Shown: positions 22,001 to 32,080 of the stretch, piece by piece
Layout of the letters: each line of letters opens with the position of its first letter
How positions within the stretch are numbered: the first letter of the stretch is position 1
NCBI RefSeq assembly: GCF_932526225.1
Contig: NC_064034.1
Coordinates: 20,673,747 to 20,737,746 of the forward strand
Source: Nematostella vectensis
Taxonomy: Eukaryota > Cnidaria > Anthozoa > Actiniaria > Edwardsiidae
DNA length: 64,000 bases
Direction: 5' to 3'
Made by a program: the position numbers and the translations under genes
The notes under the pieces: model-generated
Seen by the model: the letters and a program-made list of their open reading frames with translations, nothing else
The model's database searches: none
What the model was told of the DNA's origin: nothing

Positions 22001-25000
22001 ATTATGACGGCAGTGGTTGTGGTTGTGATGATGATTATGACGGCAGTGGTTGTGGTTGTGATGATGATTATGACGGCAGTGGTTGTGGTTGTGGTTGTGA
22101 TGATTATGACGGCAGTGGTTGTGGTTGTGATGATGATTATGACGGCAGTGGTTGTGGTTGTGATGATGATTATGACGGCAGTGGCAGTGATTGTGATGAT
22201 GATTATGACGGCAGTGGTTGTGATTGTGATGATGATTATGACGACAGTGGCAGTGATTGTGATGATGATTATGACGGCAGTGGTTGTGGTTGTGATGATG
22301 ATTATGACGGCAGTGGCAGTGATTGTGATGATGATTATGACGGCAGTGGTTGTGGTTGTGATGATGATTATGACGGCAGTGGCAGTGGTTGTGATGATGA
22401 TTATGACGGCAGTGGCAGTGGTTGTGATGATGATTATGACGGCAGTGGTTGTGGTTGTGATGATGATTATGACGGCAGTGCATGTGATTGTGTTGATGAT
22501 TATGATGGCAGTGGTTGTGAGGCATGAGTGTTGCTGACAATGATTGTGCTGGTGATACTGCTGATGGTGATGTTGGTCAGAAGTAAAATGGTTTGATAAG
22601 AGTGTGGTCAAATAAAAGTTTGTTCGTCATTTCCTCATTTATATGTTTTAGGACACACAAGTAGATAATTCTTCTGCTCATGATGTCACCTCAGCAGCTT
22701 TAGGATTTAGACTGGTAAAGTGATGGTGCTTAGTATGGGTGTTTATGTAGCAATAAATCAATTTTGGATGATTAATTAGTAATTATATTTATTAAAGTAA
22801 TTACAATTTTGTCTTTAAATTCTGTAAGCGTAATGTGAATTCTGAAGACTTGACAGTGTTCCATGAACCAAAAAAATGGTCAGATCTCCTCCATGCCATA
22901 CATCAAATAAAAGAAGGTAAGAAAAGAAACATGGATCAAATAAACTGAGTACCCCTCCCCCCTGAACTTTGCAATCTGAAATTGCATTGGTAACCAAATG
23001 CATGCTTTTAGCACCCAGAGTTGATAAAAGATGTACACTTAGCTATTTGATGAAATTGTGCTTATTTATTTCTTATTGTTTGAAAAAAGTAGCTTCAATT
23101 TAAAAAAAAAAATATATAGTACTTGAAATTAAGGCATGTAAGTCATTCATATAGGGGTGTGAGCCTGAATTTTGAAAAAAAGCACCCACTTTAAAGAAGT
23201 CCCCCCCTCTTAACTCAAAATAACAAAATAAATATGCAAGGCATCAACTAGGATTGTCTAATAGACAGAAACTTCCTTTTGAAGACTTGGTATATTATGT
23301 ATTAATTTATAATTTTAATCCAAACCAAAATTTAAAAAACTTTTTTTTGGGGGAATAGCACAAAGTAAGTCAAAAGTTGGGGGTGTTTTGATTGACATGC
23401 TATTTCCAAACAAAGCGCAAACCTTGCATTTTGGGCAAGTAATGGAGTACAAATTTATTTGCTAATTTCAAGGCGGCAGTATATATTAGCCTAAGGTTAG
23501 TATACTAACTGTTGGCAGTATATATTAGCATAAGGTTAGTATACTAACTGTTGTATATATTAGCATAAGGTTAGTATACTAACTGTTGGCAGTATATATT
23601 AGCATAAGGTTAGTATACTAACTGTTGGCAGTATATATTAGCATAAGGTTAGTATACTAACTGTTTGCAGTATATATTAGCATAAGGTTAGTATACTAAC
23701 TGTTTGCAGTATATATTAGCATAAGGTTAGTATACTAAATGTTGGCAGTATATATTAGCATAAGGTTAGTATACTAAATGTTGGCAGTATATATTAGCAT
23801 AAGGTTAGTATACTAACTGTTGGCAGTATATATTAGCATAAGGTTAGTATACTAAATGTTGGCAGTATATATTAGCATAAGGTTAGTATACTAAATGTTG
23901 GCAGTATATATTAGCATAAGGTTAGTATACTAACTGTTGGCAGTATATATTAGCATAAGGTTAGTATACTAACTGTTGTATATATTAGCATAAGGTTAGT
24001 ATACTAACTGTTGGCAGTATATATTAGCGTAAGGTTAGTATACTAACTGTTGTATATATTAGCATAAGGTTAGTATACTAACTGTTGGCAGTATATATTA
24101 GCATAAGGTTAGTATACTAACTGTTGGCAGTATATATTAGTATAAGGTTAGTATACTAACTGTTGGCAGTATATATTAGCATAAGGTTAGTATACTAACT
24201 GTTGTATATATTAGCAAAAGGTTAGTATACTAACTGTTGGCAGTATATATTAGCATAAGGTTAGTATACTAACTGTTTGCAGTATATATTAGCATAAGGT
24301 TAGTATACTAACTGTTGTATATATTAGCATAAGGTTAGTATACTAACTGTTGTATATATTAGCATAAGGTTAGTATACTAACTGTTGTATATATTAGCAT
24401 AAGGTTAGTATACTAACTGTTGTATATATTAGCATAAGGTTAGTATACTAACTGTTGTATATATTAGCATAAGGTTAGTATACTAACTGTTGTATATATT
24501 AGCATAAGGTTAGTATACTAAATGTTGGCAGTATATATTAGCATAAGGTTAGTATACTAACTGTTGGCAGTATATATTAGCATAAGGTTAGTATACTAAA
24601 TGTTGGCAGTATATATTAGCATAAGGTTAGTATACTAACTGTTGGCAGTATATATTAGCATAAGGTTAGTATACTAACTGTTGGCAGTATATATTAGCAT
24701 AAGGTTAGTATACTAACTGTTGTATATATTAGCATAAGGTTAGTATACTAACTGTTGGCAGTATATATTAGCATAAGGTTAGTATACTAACTGTTTGCAG
24801 TATATATTAGCATAAGGTTAGTATACTAACTGTTGTATATATTAGCATAAGGTTAGTATACTAACTGTTGTATATATTAGCATAAGGTTAGTATACTAAC
24901 TGTTGTATATATTAGCATAAGGTTAGTATACTAACTGTTGTATATATTAGCATAAGGTTAGTATACTAACTGTTGTATATATTAGCATAAGGTTAGTATA

Positions 25001-28000
25001 CTAACTGTTGTATATATTAGCATAAGGTTAGTATACTAACTGTTGTATATATTAGCATAAGGTTAGTATACTAACTGTTGTATATATTAGCATAAGGTTA
25101 GTATACTAACTGTTGTATATATTAGTATAAGGTTAGTATACTAACTGTTGTATATATTAGTATAAGGTTAGTATACTAACTGTTGTATATATTAGCGTAA
25201 GGTTAGTATACTAACTGTTGTATATATTAGCATAAGGTTAGTATACTAACTGTTGTATATATTAGTATAAGGTTAGTATACTAACTGTTGTATATATTAG
25301 CATAAGGTTAGTATACTAACTGTTGTATATATTAGTATAAGGTTAGTATACTAACTGTTGTATATATTAGTATAAGGTTAGTATACTAACTGTTGTATAT
25401 ATTAGCGTAAGGTTAGTATACTAACTGTTGTATATATTAGCATAAGGTTAGTATACTAACTGTTGTATATATTAGTATAAGGTTAGTATACTAACTGTTG
25501 TATATATTAGTATAAGGTTAGTATACTAACTGTTGTATATATTAGTATAAGGTTAGTATACTAACTGTTGTATATATTAGTATAAGGTTAGTATACTAAC
25601 TGTTGTATATATTAGCGTAAGGTTAGTATACTAACTGTTGTATATATTAGTATAAGGTTAGTATACTAACTGTTGTATATATTAGTATAAGGTTAGTATA
25701 CTAACTGTTGTATATATTAGTATAAGGTTAGTATACTAACTGTTGTATATATTAGCATAAGGTTAGTATACTAACTGTTGTATATATTAGCATAAGTTTA
25801 GTATACTAACTGTTGTATATATTAGCATAAGGTTAGTATACTAACTGTTGTATATATTAGCATAAGGTTAGTATACTAACTGTTGGCAGTATATATTAGC
25901 ATAAGGTTAGTATACTAACTGTTGGCAGTATATATTAGCATAAGGTTAGTATACTAACTGTTGTATATATTAGCATAAGGTTAGTATACTAACTGTTGTA
26001 TATATTAGCATAAGGTTAGTATACTAACTGTTGTATATATTAGTATAAGGTTAGTATACTAACTGTTGTATATATTAGCATAAGGTTAGTATACTAACTG
26101 TTGTTGCTAGTATTGCCTGTAGCTTAAACTGCTTCTCAGTAATTCTGTTTTTCAAATCGCTTACTCTTTTTAGGACCAACAGGCAGATGTCCTTCTTTAC
26201 TGATATGTGGAGGCAAAGGGGTGGGCAAGTCAACGCTTGCAAGGTTTATGGTGAATGGACTGTTAAACAGGTGATTATTACAACTACTTTCTCTACATGT
26301 CCTCTTTTTGCATTTCCAATAACTTTTAAGTTATTATTAAAATAGGGAGAGGACAGCAAGGGCATCTGTTCATGCAAAGTGAATTCTGCACACACACTAA
26401 TTTTGTGCAGTTATGAAATGCTGCCTTAAGCACAATGCAACGGCACCTATAAATGTGTTTTGCACTGAAGAGAAGGTGCTTAACCTGTCACCCAGTTGCT
26501 AGGATTTTGAATCCAATACACCATCTGGTGTTTAGTTTTCCAGAAGTATGCTATTTGGAATGTGACGTTGGCCAGACAGAGTTCACTCCACCTGCCATCC
26601 TGTCAATCACTCGCGTCACCTCCCCATTACTAGGTCAGTAACCTTTCCTGATTGATTTTTTTTCTTATCTAACTATATCTATACCATTTATGATGAAGAC
26701 TTCTGAATGAAGTTAAAATATAGGTGCTTATATAAGCTGGTTGCTTCTTCATTGAGTTTTAGTTTTATATATAACATTTATTATATACATTTTTTGTAGG
26801 GTCTCCATTTACGCACCAACAATGGCCAGAAAGGTTTGCATGTGACATTTACAAATGGCATGAAAAACGGTTATGATTATCATTGACAAGTTATCTGTCA
26901 TAAATTCCCAGAGCGTATTTCTTTGGTGATATTTCACCTAGAGATAACCCCCAAGGTTACATCAAGTCAATTGAAGACCTGCACTCATTCTACAAGAAGA
27001 GGTTAGATGGCATACCGTTAGTGGTGAACACACAAGGGTGGGTGAAGGGTAAGTATTTGGAACTGCTTGTATTCTATTGTACATGATGGATATGCACTTT
27101 ACTCACTGCCCCTCTTTTGAGTTTAAAGTAGTCATCCTTGCAAGAACTTGACAAAGGTCTATTGTCCTGGGGCAAAAAGCTTTATCATTTAGCTTTTCCC
27201 AATAGGATATCAGGCAGAACATATAAGACGCCCTTCCCTTCTTGAATATGCTGTAATGATTCAAATAAGCCCAGGGCACTTTTTTTTGGGGGGGCGGGAG
27301 GGGGTGCTTATTTTAATTCTGTGGAATATACAAGCTTCTGAATCGCTTGAGAACTGAATCTATTTGCTTTAAGGTGTGTTTTGTGTATCTTATGCTATAT
27401 TTTTTTTGTCTTAGCCAATCAAATTTCTAGAATTAAGACATTTTTGACATGCCAGTGTGCATTTGTCGTTAGGTTACCTTGTTACATGCCGTTAGGTTAC
27501 CTTGTTACATGCCATTAGGTTGCCTAGTAACATGCCATTAGGTTGCCTAGTAACATGCCGTTAGGTTGCCTAGTAACATGCCATTGGTTGCCTTGTTCTT
27601 TCATGGAGCATTACCCAGGTCTTACTGGAATTTTTTGGGGTTCCACTCTCCCTACCCTCCTTATAAAAATGTGTAATGTAGGTGTGCTCTTTCGGACATT
27701 TTATTATTTCAACATGAGAAGAGATGTGGCTGGATGAGAGTCTGCATTTTCTTTTTCATGTTCCCCTACCAAACATTGGAATTTCTGGAGCCCCTCTTAA
27801 ACTTTCAGCCCCACACCCCCTCCCTTTAGTGAAATGTTTTTTGAGGGCCCTTATTCTCTCACTGAGTCTACCTCCACTTTGAAAAATGAGCAGTCCCTTG
27901 CAGTAATTGAATCATTTATACCAGGAATGGGAATACCGCTCCTTATGGATGTCTTCCGCATCACTCAGCCATCACATCTCATCCAGATCAACTCTACCAC

Positions 28001-30905
28001 ACAAGCATCCAGGAACCTGCCAATATTGACAAGGGATTTTCTTATGAGCACCCCAGGATGGGTTTACCCGGTGCTCGGTCAGAGTGGTATGGATGGAAGT
28101 AGCGGAGTGAAGTGTGAAGCATTTGATAGTCTACTTGATAACCTCAGGTACATAAATACTAATAAATGCCTTTGCTTACTGCTTGCCATTATATGTACCT
28201 TATTGCTTTTTATTAAATTTCATGATTAAGGGGCCTTTTTTTGTAGAAAACAAAACAAAAACAAAAATTTTGAGCTTGAGTCTAAGACAAAAAGGTTGGA
28301 GGTTTTTGAAATCACTTTCATTTTATTGAATTGTTACTATGTTAAAGATCTTAAGTTAGTTAAATTTCCAGCCCAAGAATATTTGAAAAATACACATAAG
28401 CTACTAATCAGAATCCACAGTAATTTTCTGTTTGATATTCTTGTGATTTCTAATTCATTCTTATTCCATTCCTTTTGAAAAAGGAATGGAGATACCTCAG
28501 GGAGCCCAACAGAACTACTAACTGACATGCAGCACACCCACAATGAGCCAGTCATTGTTCAGCTGAAATCTGCTTGTACACAGGGAGACCAAGCATCAAG
28601 GTGGGGCTATATTTATACACTGACATGACATTGCATAACATGACGTATGTTTTCATTGTTGGTGTTCTTTCAGGCTCCACTCTTCAGACCATCGTGCAAT
28701 GAAACTGATTTCATACTTTAGCAAAGTACAGGATGTCCTTCCTGTAGCAAGACGAAACAATGGTGGCCCTTCCTCACTGACGTGTGGCCCTTCCTCACTG
28801 ACAAGCTATGTCCCATACAAAGTACCATGGAACCACATGACTGTGGCTGTCGTACACACTGAGGTATCAATTATCTTGTAATTTAAATTTCACAGCGGGT
28901 TAAGTGTAATGTCTTGTGCAGTTAACAATATATCAGCACCATTACCCAGCTTTGAACAACTTTAAAGGGAAAAATACCATAGGGTTACAAACAACAAAAG
29001 TACAAGAGTTTTTAAGGGAATGTTGCATCTTTTTAATGATGCGTTGAATTTTTTACAGGTCCCTAGAAGTCATGTGTTGATGTCACTAAATGCGAGTATT
29101 GTTGGGCTGGCTGTGTCTTCCTCTACCAAGGTAACATCTGCAGTTTATTTATAGTTTTTAACTGAACCATTTCGGTTCTTACTGCTATAATAGAAGTGTA
29201 AGAGACACCCCAAGGGTCTTACTTTTATAACCTGATGGTAAGAATTCTGATCATGATTTCTTTCCTATCGTGGTTACACCATTGCAGGCAAGTGGCGACC
29301 TTGAGCAAAGTGAAGTCAAAGTTCTACACAAAGCTCCACACTCGCTTGAGTGTCTGGGGTTAGGTATGTCTCATAAGCATTACACTAAAGCCCTTAAAGA
29401 AGGCCTATTTTATACCATTTTATGCTCCCGCACTATACCGAGGCTAAGTATAAACATCGTATTACCCATGAGCCATATTCTTTCCAAATTCATGCAAATG
29501 AATCGAGTCAATTGTTTAATCTTCATTTGCATGCATCAACATTGAATACTGTTCATGGATAATACAACGTTTGAACTTAGCCTGAGTAATCCAAAGAATC
29601 CATTTCCATCGTCTAGCAGATAACTGAGAAACTTTAAATCAAATATAATTTTAAATAAAGTATAAAACTTCAATCATGGTTGGTGATTTTGAAGGTTTTC
29701 TGCAAATTAACCATTGTATTTTCAATTGTAAACATTAACAAAAGAGTGATTGATTGACATTATTTAAATCAATTTGGGATTCCTTTGATTGACTGCGAGA
29801 CAACCCTGTCAACTGGGAGATGGATTCCTGTGACTCTTATTGACCACAGGAAACCCATAAGAATGCCTCCTGGGACTTGACAAATAGATCTCATTTTGTG
29901 CGTGCGTCTGATAGACAGATCATGCCAAAGCTTTTTATAAATTAATAAAAAACGGGAGGAAAGTCAATAGGCATTTCATGGTTACCAATTCTCCTTGGTA
30001 TTCCAGGCATCGTGCGGAACGTTGACCCTGTGAACAAACTGTTCTACATCCTGACCCCTGTCCCACTTGATGTACTAAAGAGGGTCAACATCTTGCTCAA
30101 GGGAAACCTGGAAGTACCAGCCACACTTTGGCTGCAGGTGACACATTTATCTAGCACGCCATGTGGACTATATGTTGGCAATCCCCAGGGTTTGAAACTC
30201 CAGGGGTGGGGTGCTCTAATTTTGTTTAGAAACAAATGTTTTCAATCTATTTGTTAGACTAAAGCTAGTTGTCTTAAGCTTATTGTATTTATTTGGGAGA
30301 GATGCATATTTGGCTTGTGAAGGGTTGTCCTCATGTGTTCTTCTTGGCCGGTATAGTAGTCAAGGGATTTAGAATCGCGTTTTCAGAATAAACGCAAACG
30401 GCAAACCGCGGTTAGCCGTTACCGGTTTGCGGCTTGGCGTACTGGCGAAAACGTAGTTTAGCACATTTGGCGGGAAATGTTGCATTTGGCGGGAAAAAGT
30501 GCAAAACATGTGCTCGACTTCAACCAAGCCAAAAGTATTAGTAGTTGTGCAAATTGTCAATGAAAATATACTATTTCAAGGGTCAAGTGATTAATAACAC
30601 TAGTTTTTGGTCTCAAGCGTGAGTTTATAGACGGTGCTCCTGAAGTCAAAACGCGGAGTTTGACGTTTGCCGTTTCCGAGAAAAAACGCGGTGCTAAATG
30701 TATCTAATAACTCAATTCGCCTCACGCCATGGTATAACTTTATAATAATAATAACATCGTGTTTTTCTAACCTCAGGAAGCCCGGGCATGTTCGCCATAC
30801 ATATCGTCAGAGTTTACGTACGATCTGAAAGGAGCTGGGGCGAGAAAAGTTCGTTACAATCTGCTCAGAAAGAGACACAGCTCTCCTGGCAGGCCGGTCA
30901 TGTGA
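19032..30905 (+). CDS. NOL9: NOL9 polynucleotide 5'-hydroxyl kinase, complete, 16 exons
   Basis: NOL9 (Grc3 in yeast) is a nucleolar kinase that works with LAS1L to phosphorylate 5'-OH RNA during ITS2 removal. Exons: 19032-19213, 19571-19631, 19900-20247, 22652-22714, 22829-22916, 26174-26270, 26536-26633, 26800-26833, 26912-27048, 27925-28147, 28484-28600, 28674-28863, 29059-29130, 29288-29363, 30007-30137, 30777-30905; sum 2046 nt, 681 aa (human 702). The first exon is a Lys/Arg-rich tract (MDGRKRKRKAS...KKKKK) suited to nucleolar targeting. Walker A is GGKGVGKST; the kinase core continues YLECDVGQTEFTPP, SPFTHQQ, VVNTQGW, and the C-terminal domain has SYVPYKVPWNHMTVAVVHTE, SLNASIVGLA and LFYILTPVP. 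Exon 2 is the least certain. An alternative in-frame Met lies upstream at 18975. Introns 3 and 5 are swollen by minisatellites. Confidence 0.95.
19268..19426. repeat. Perfect 159-bp palindrome (78-bp arms, 3-bp loop), NOL9 intron 1
   Basis: The arm 19268-19345 is the exact reverse complement of 19349-19426 with loop AAA; no mismatch is seen. Outer ends are TAGTGTTGGTTTGAGAAAAA and its complement. AAGTTAAGCTTA occurs just left (about 19258-19269) and again at about 19486-19497, possibly bounding a larger insertion. Confidence 0.95.
20420..22520. repeat. 33-bp minisatellite, 2.1 kb, NOL9 intron 3
   Basis: The unit is GATGATGATTATGACGGCAG then TGGTTGTGGTTGT, with 30- and 39-bp variants and GGCAGTGATTGTGAT replacements. 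Internal blocks are themselves duplicated: TTTGTGGCTGTGAAG at about 21016 and 21361, and a matching run at about 21730-21960 and 22055-22280. Units divisible by three create long open frames in several frames on both strands (Gly/Cys/Asp-, Met/Val-, His/Asn- and Thr/Ile-rich). Exon 3 is followed by an in-frame stop before the array. Confidence 0.95.
23480..26105. repeat. 35/39-bp minisatellite, about 70 copies, NOL9 intron 5
   Basis: The unit is TATATATTAGCATAAGGTTA then GTATACTAACTGTTG, with an optional GCAG extension giving 39 bp. Each unit contains GTTAGTATACTAAC, a perfect 14-bp palindrome, and thus TACTAAC on both strands. Short and long units occur in runs: long ones at the ends and middle, short ones from about 24830 to 25860. 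The last copy ends about 70 nt before the exon 6 acceptor. Confidence 0.97.
27463..27596. repeat. 23-bp tandem repeat with X-box-like motif, NOL9 intron 9
   Basis: The unit is GTTAGGTTACCTTGTTACAT plus GCC, changing after two copies to GGTTGCCTAGTAACATGCC. The later copies contain GTTGCCTAGTAAC, which fits the RFX X-box consensus. Five to six copies. Confidence 0.9.
29441..29583. mobile_element. 143-bp foldback (MITE-like), copy 2
   Basis: The ends AGGCTAAGT and ACTTAGCCT mirror each other. The interior shares ATCGTATTACCCATGAGCCA, CAATTGTTTAATCTTCATTT and TTCATGGATAATACAACGTT-like blocks with the element at 17212-17351. It lies in NOL9 intron 14. No coding capacity, so a non-autonomous element is inferred. 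Confidence 0.85.
30371..30692. mobile_element. Possible degenerate inverted-repeat element, NOL9 intron 15
   Basis: The left end (ATCGCGTTTTCAG...AAACGGCAAAC) resembles the complement of the right end (GTTTGCCGTTTCCGAGAAAA then AACGCGG). The match is imperfect and no target duplication was found, so this is tentative. Confidence 0.4.
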
Positions 30906-30910
30906 CATGT

Positions 30911-31715
30911 GACGTGATCCCCATTCCCGCCAATACAATCATGTGATCCCCATTCCTTGCAATACAATCACGTGATCCCCATTGCCGGCAATACAATCAT
31001 GTGATCCCCATTCCTTGCAATACAATCACGTGATCCCCATTGCCGGCAATACAATCAGGTGACCCCCATTCCTTGCAATACAATCACGTGATCCCCATTT
31101 CCGGCAATACAATCACGCGATCCCCATTTCCGGCAATACAATCACGTGATCCCCATTCCCGGCTATACAATCAGGTGACCCCCATTTCCGGCAATTAAAT
31201 CACGTGGTCCCCATTCAGGCCCGTACCCACGGGGGATGCAGGGGGTGCGAACGTACCCCCCCCCCCCCCCCCCCCCCACAACGGCCGAAAGTTCACTTTC
31301 GGTTTTCAATAAGGTAATAGACGTGCTATTTGTCGACAAAATTATAAAGCATAAGTGAGATCACTCTGGTATGTCATCAACATAAGTCAGACTTTTTTTG
31401 TAGCCAAATGCAAAGGCATAAAAAATCACATTTTGTTCTTTCAGGGGTGGTCAGAGGGTGGTCACTCCCCCCTTCCACCCAGAAAAATTAGGCCCACTTT
31501 TTCGGATTTTGCTTCCCCCCCCCCCCCCCCCCCCTAAAAAATCCTGTGTACGGGCCTGCCATTCCCGACAATACAATCACGTGTTCTCAATTCCCGGCAA
31601 TACAATCACGTGATCCCCATTCCCGGCTATACAATCACTTGATCCCCATTCCCGGCTATACAATCACGTGACTCCTGCATTTCAGGCATGTCCTGCAAAG
31701 TCGATCACGTGGGTT
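30911..31715. repeat. 29-bp E-box minisatellite at NOL9 3' end
   Basis: The unit is CACGTGATCCCCATTCCCGG plus CAATACAAT. It starts six bases after the NOL9 stop, and nine copies keep a perfect CACGTG; others read CATGTG, CAGGTG or CACGCG. A mobile element (31216-31558) interrupts it. The first AATAAA downstream is at 31840, so the array is probably in the NOL9 3' UTR. Confidence 0.92.
31216..31558. mobile_element. 343-bp non-autonomous DNA element nested in minisatellite
   Basis: Its ends are CAGGCCCGTACCCA and GTGTACGGGCCTG (inverted). CCATT lies directly outside both ends (31211-31215 and 31559-31563), consistent with a 5-bp target-site duplication in one minisatellite unit. The interior has C-runs and an AACGGCCGAAAGTTCACTTT block with its own short hairpin. 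There is no open frame of note, and the superfamily cannot be named from sequence alone. Confidence 0.85.
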
Positions 31716-31839
31716 ACAGTTATCCGCGTATTGTGTATTGCTGGCAAGTCTCGTGACTGGCGAGTAGGTCATGTGCCTAGCATATCGTCTGCCATACAAC
31801 CCTGGAGTACAGCAGATATGCACAATATGGTTTATCGGC

Positions 31840-31845
31840 AATAAA
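31840..31845 (+). terminator. Candidate NOL9 poly(A) signal
   Basis: AATAAA on the plus strand, the first seen downstream of the NOL9 stop. Confidence 0.4.
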
Positions 31846-32080
31846 ACAAGTTAACAAAAGGATTCTTTGTAATTAAAAGAATATATTTACGCAAGAGCTT
31901 TGTTTGTGATGGTTTCTTTAATTATGCGAAGTGCGCTACCGTGTCCAACAAGACAAAGTTGGCCAAGTAGCATGGTCTTACAGCCATTAAACAATCTTTC
32001 GCATATTGTGCGCGCGTAACAAGACGCAATTAATGATGTCACTGATCAGCTGATACACCATGTAGCGCACATGCTCCTCG

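Noticed and set aside
21001..22611. Very long minus-strand open frames (up to 536 codons) over the NOL9 intron 3 array
   Set aside because: They are produced by a stop-free 33-bp repeat; similar frames exist in several phases on both strands, and the region is an intron of NOL9.
23480..26105. CRISPR-like array of short repeats
   Set aside because: Units abut with no unique spacers and lie in an intron of an animal gene; it is a minisatellite.
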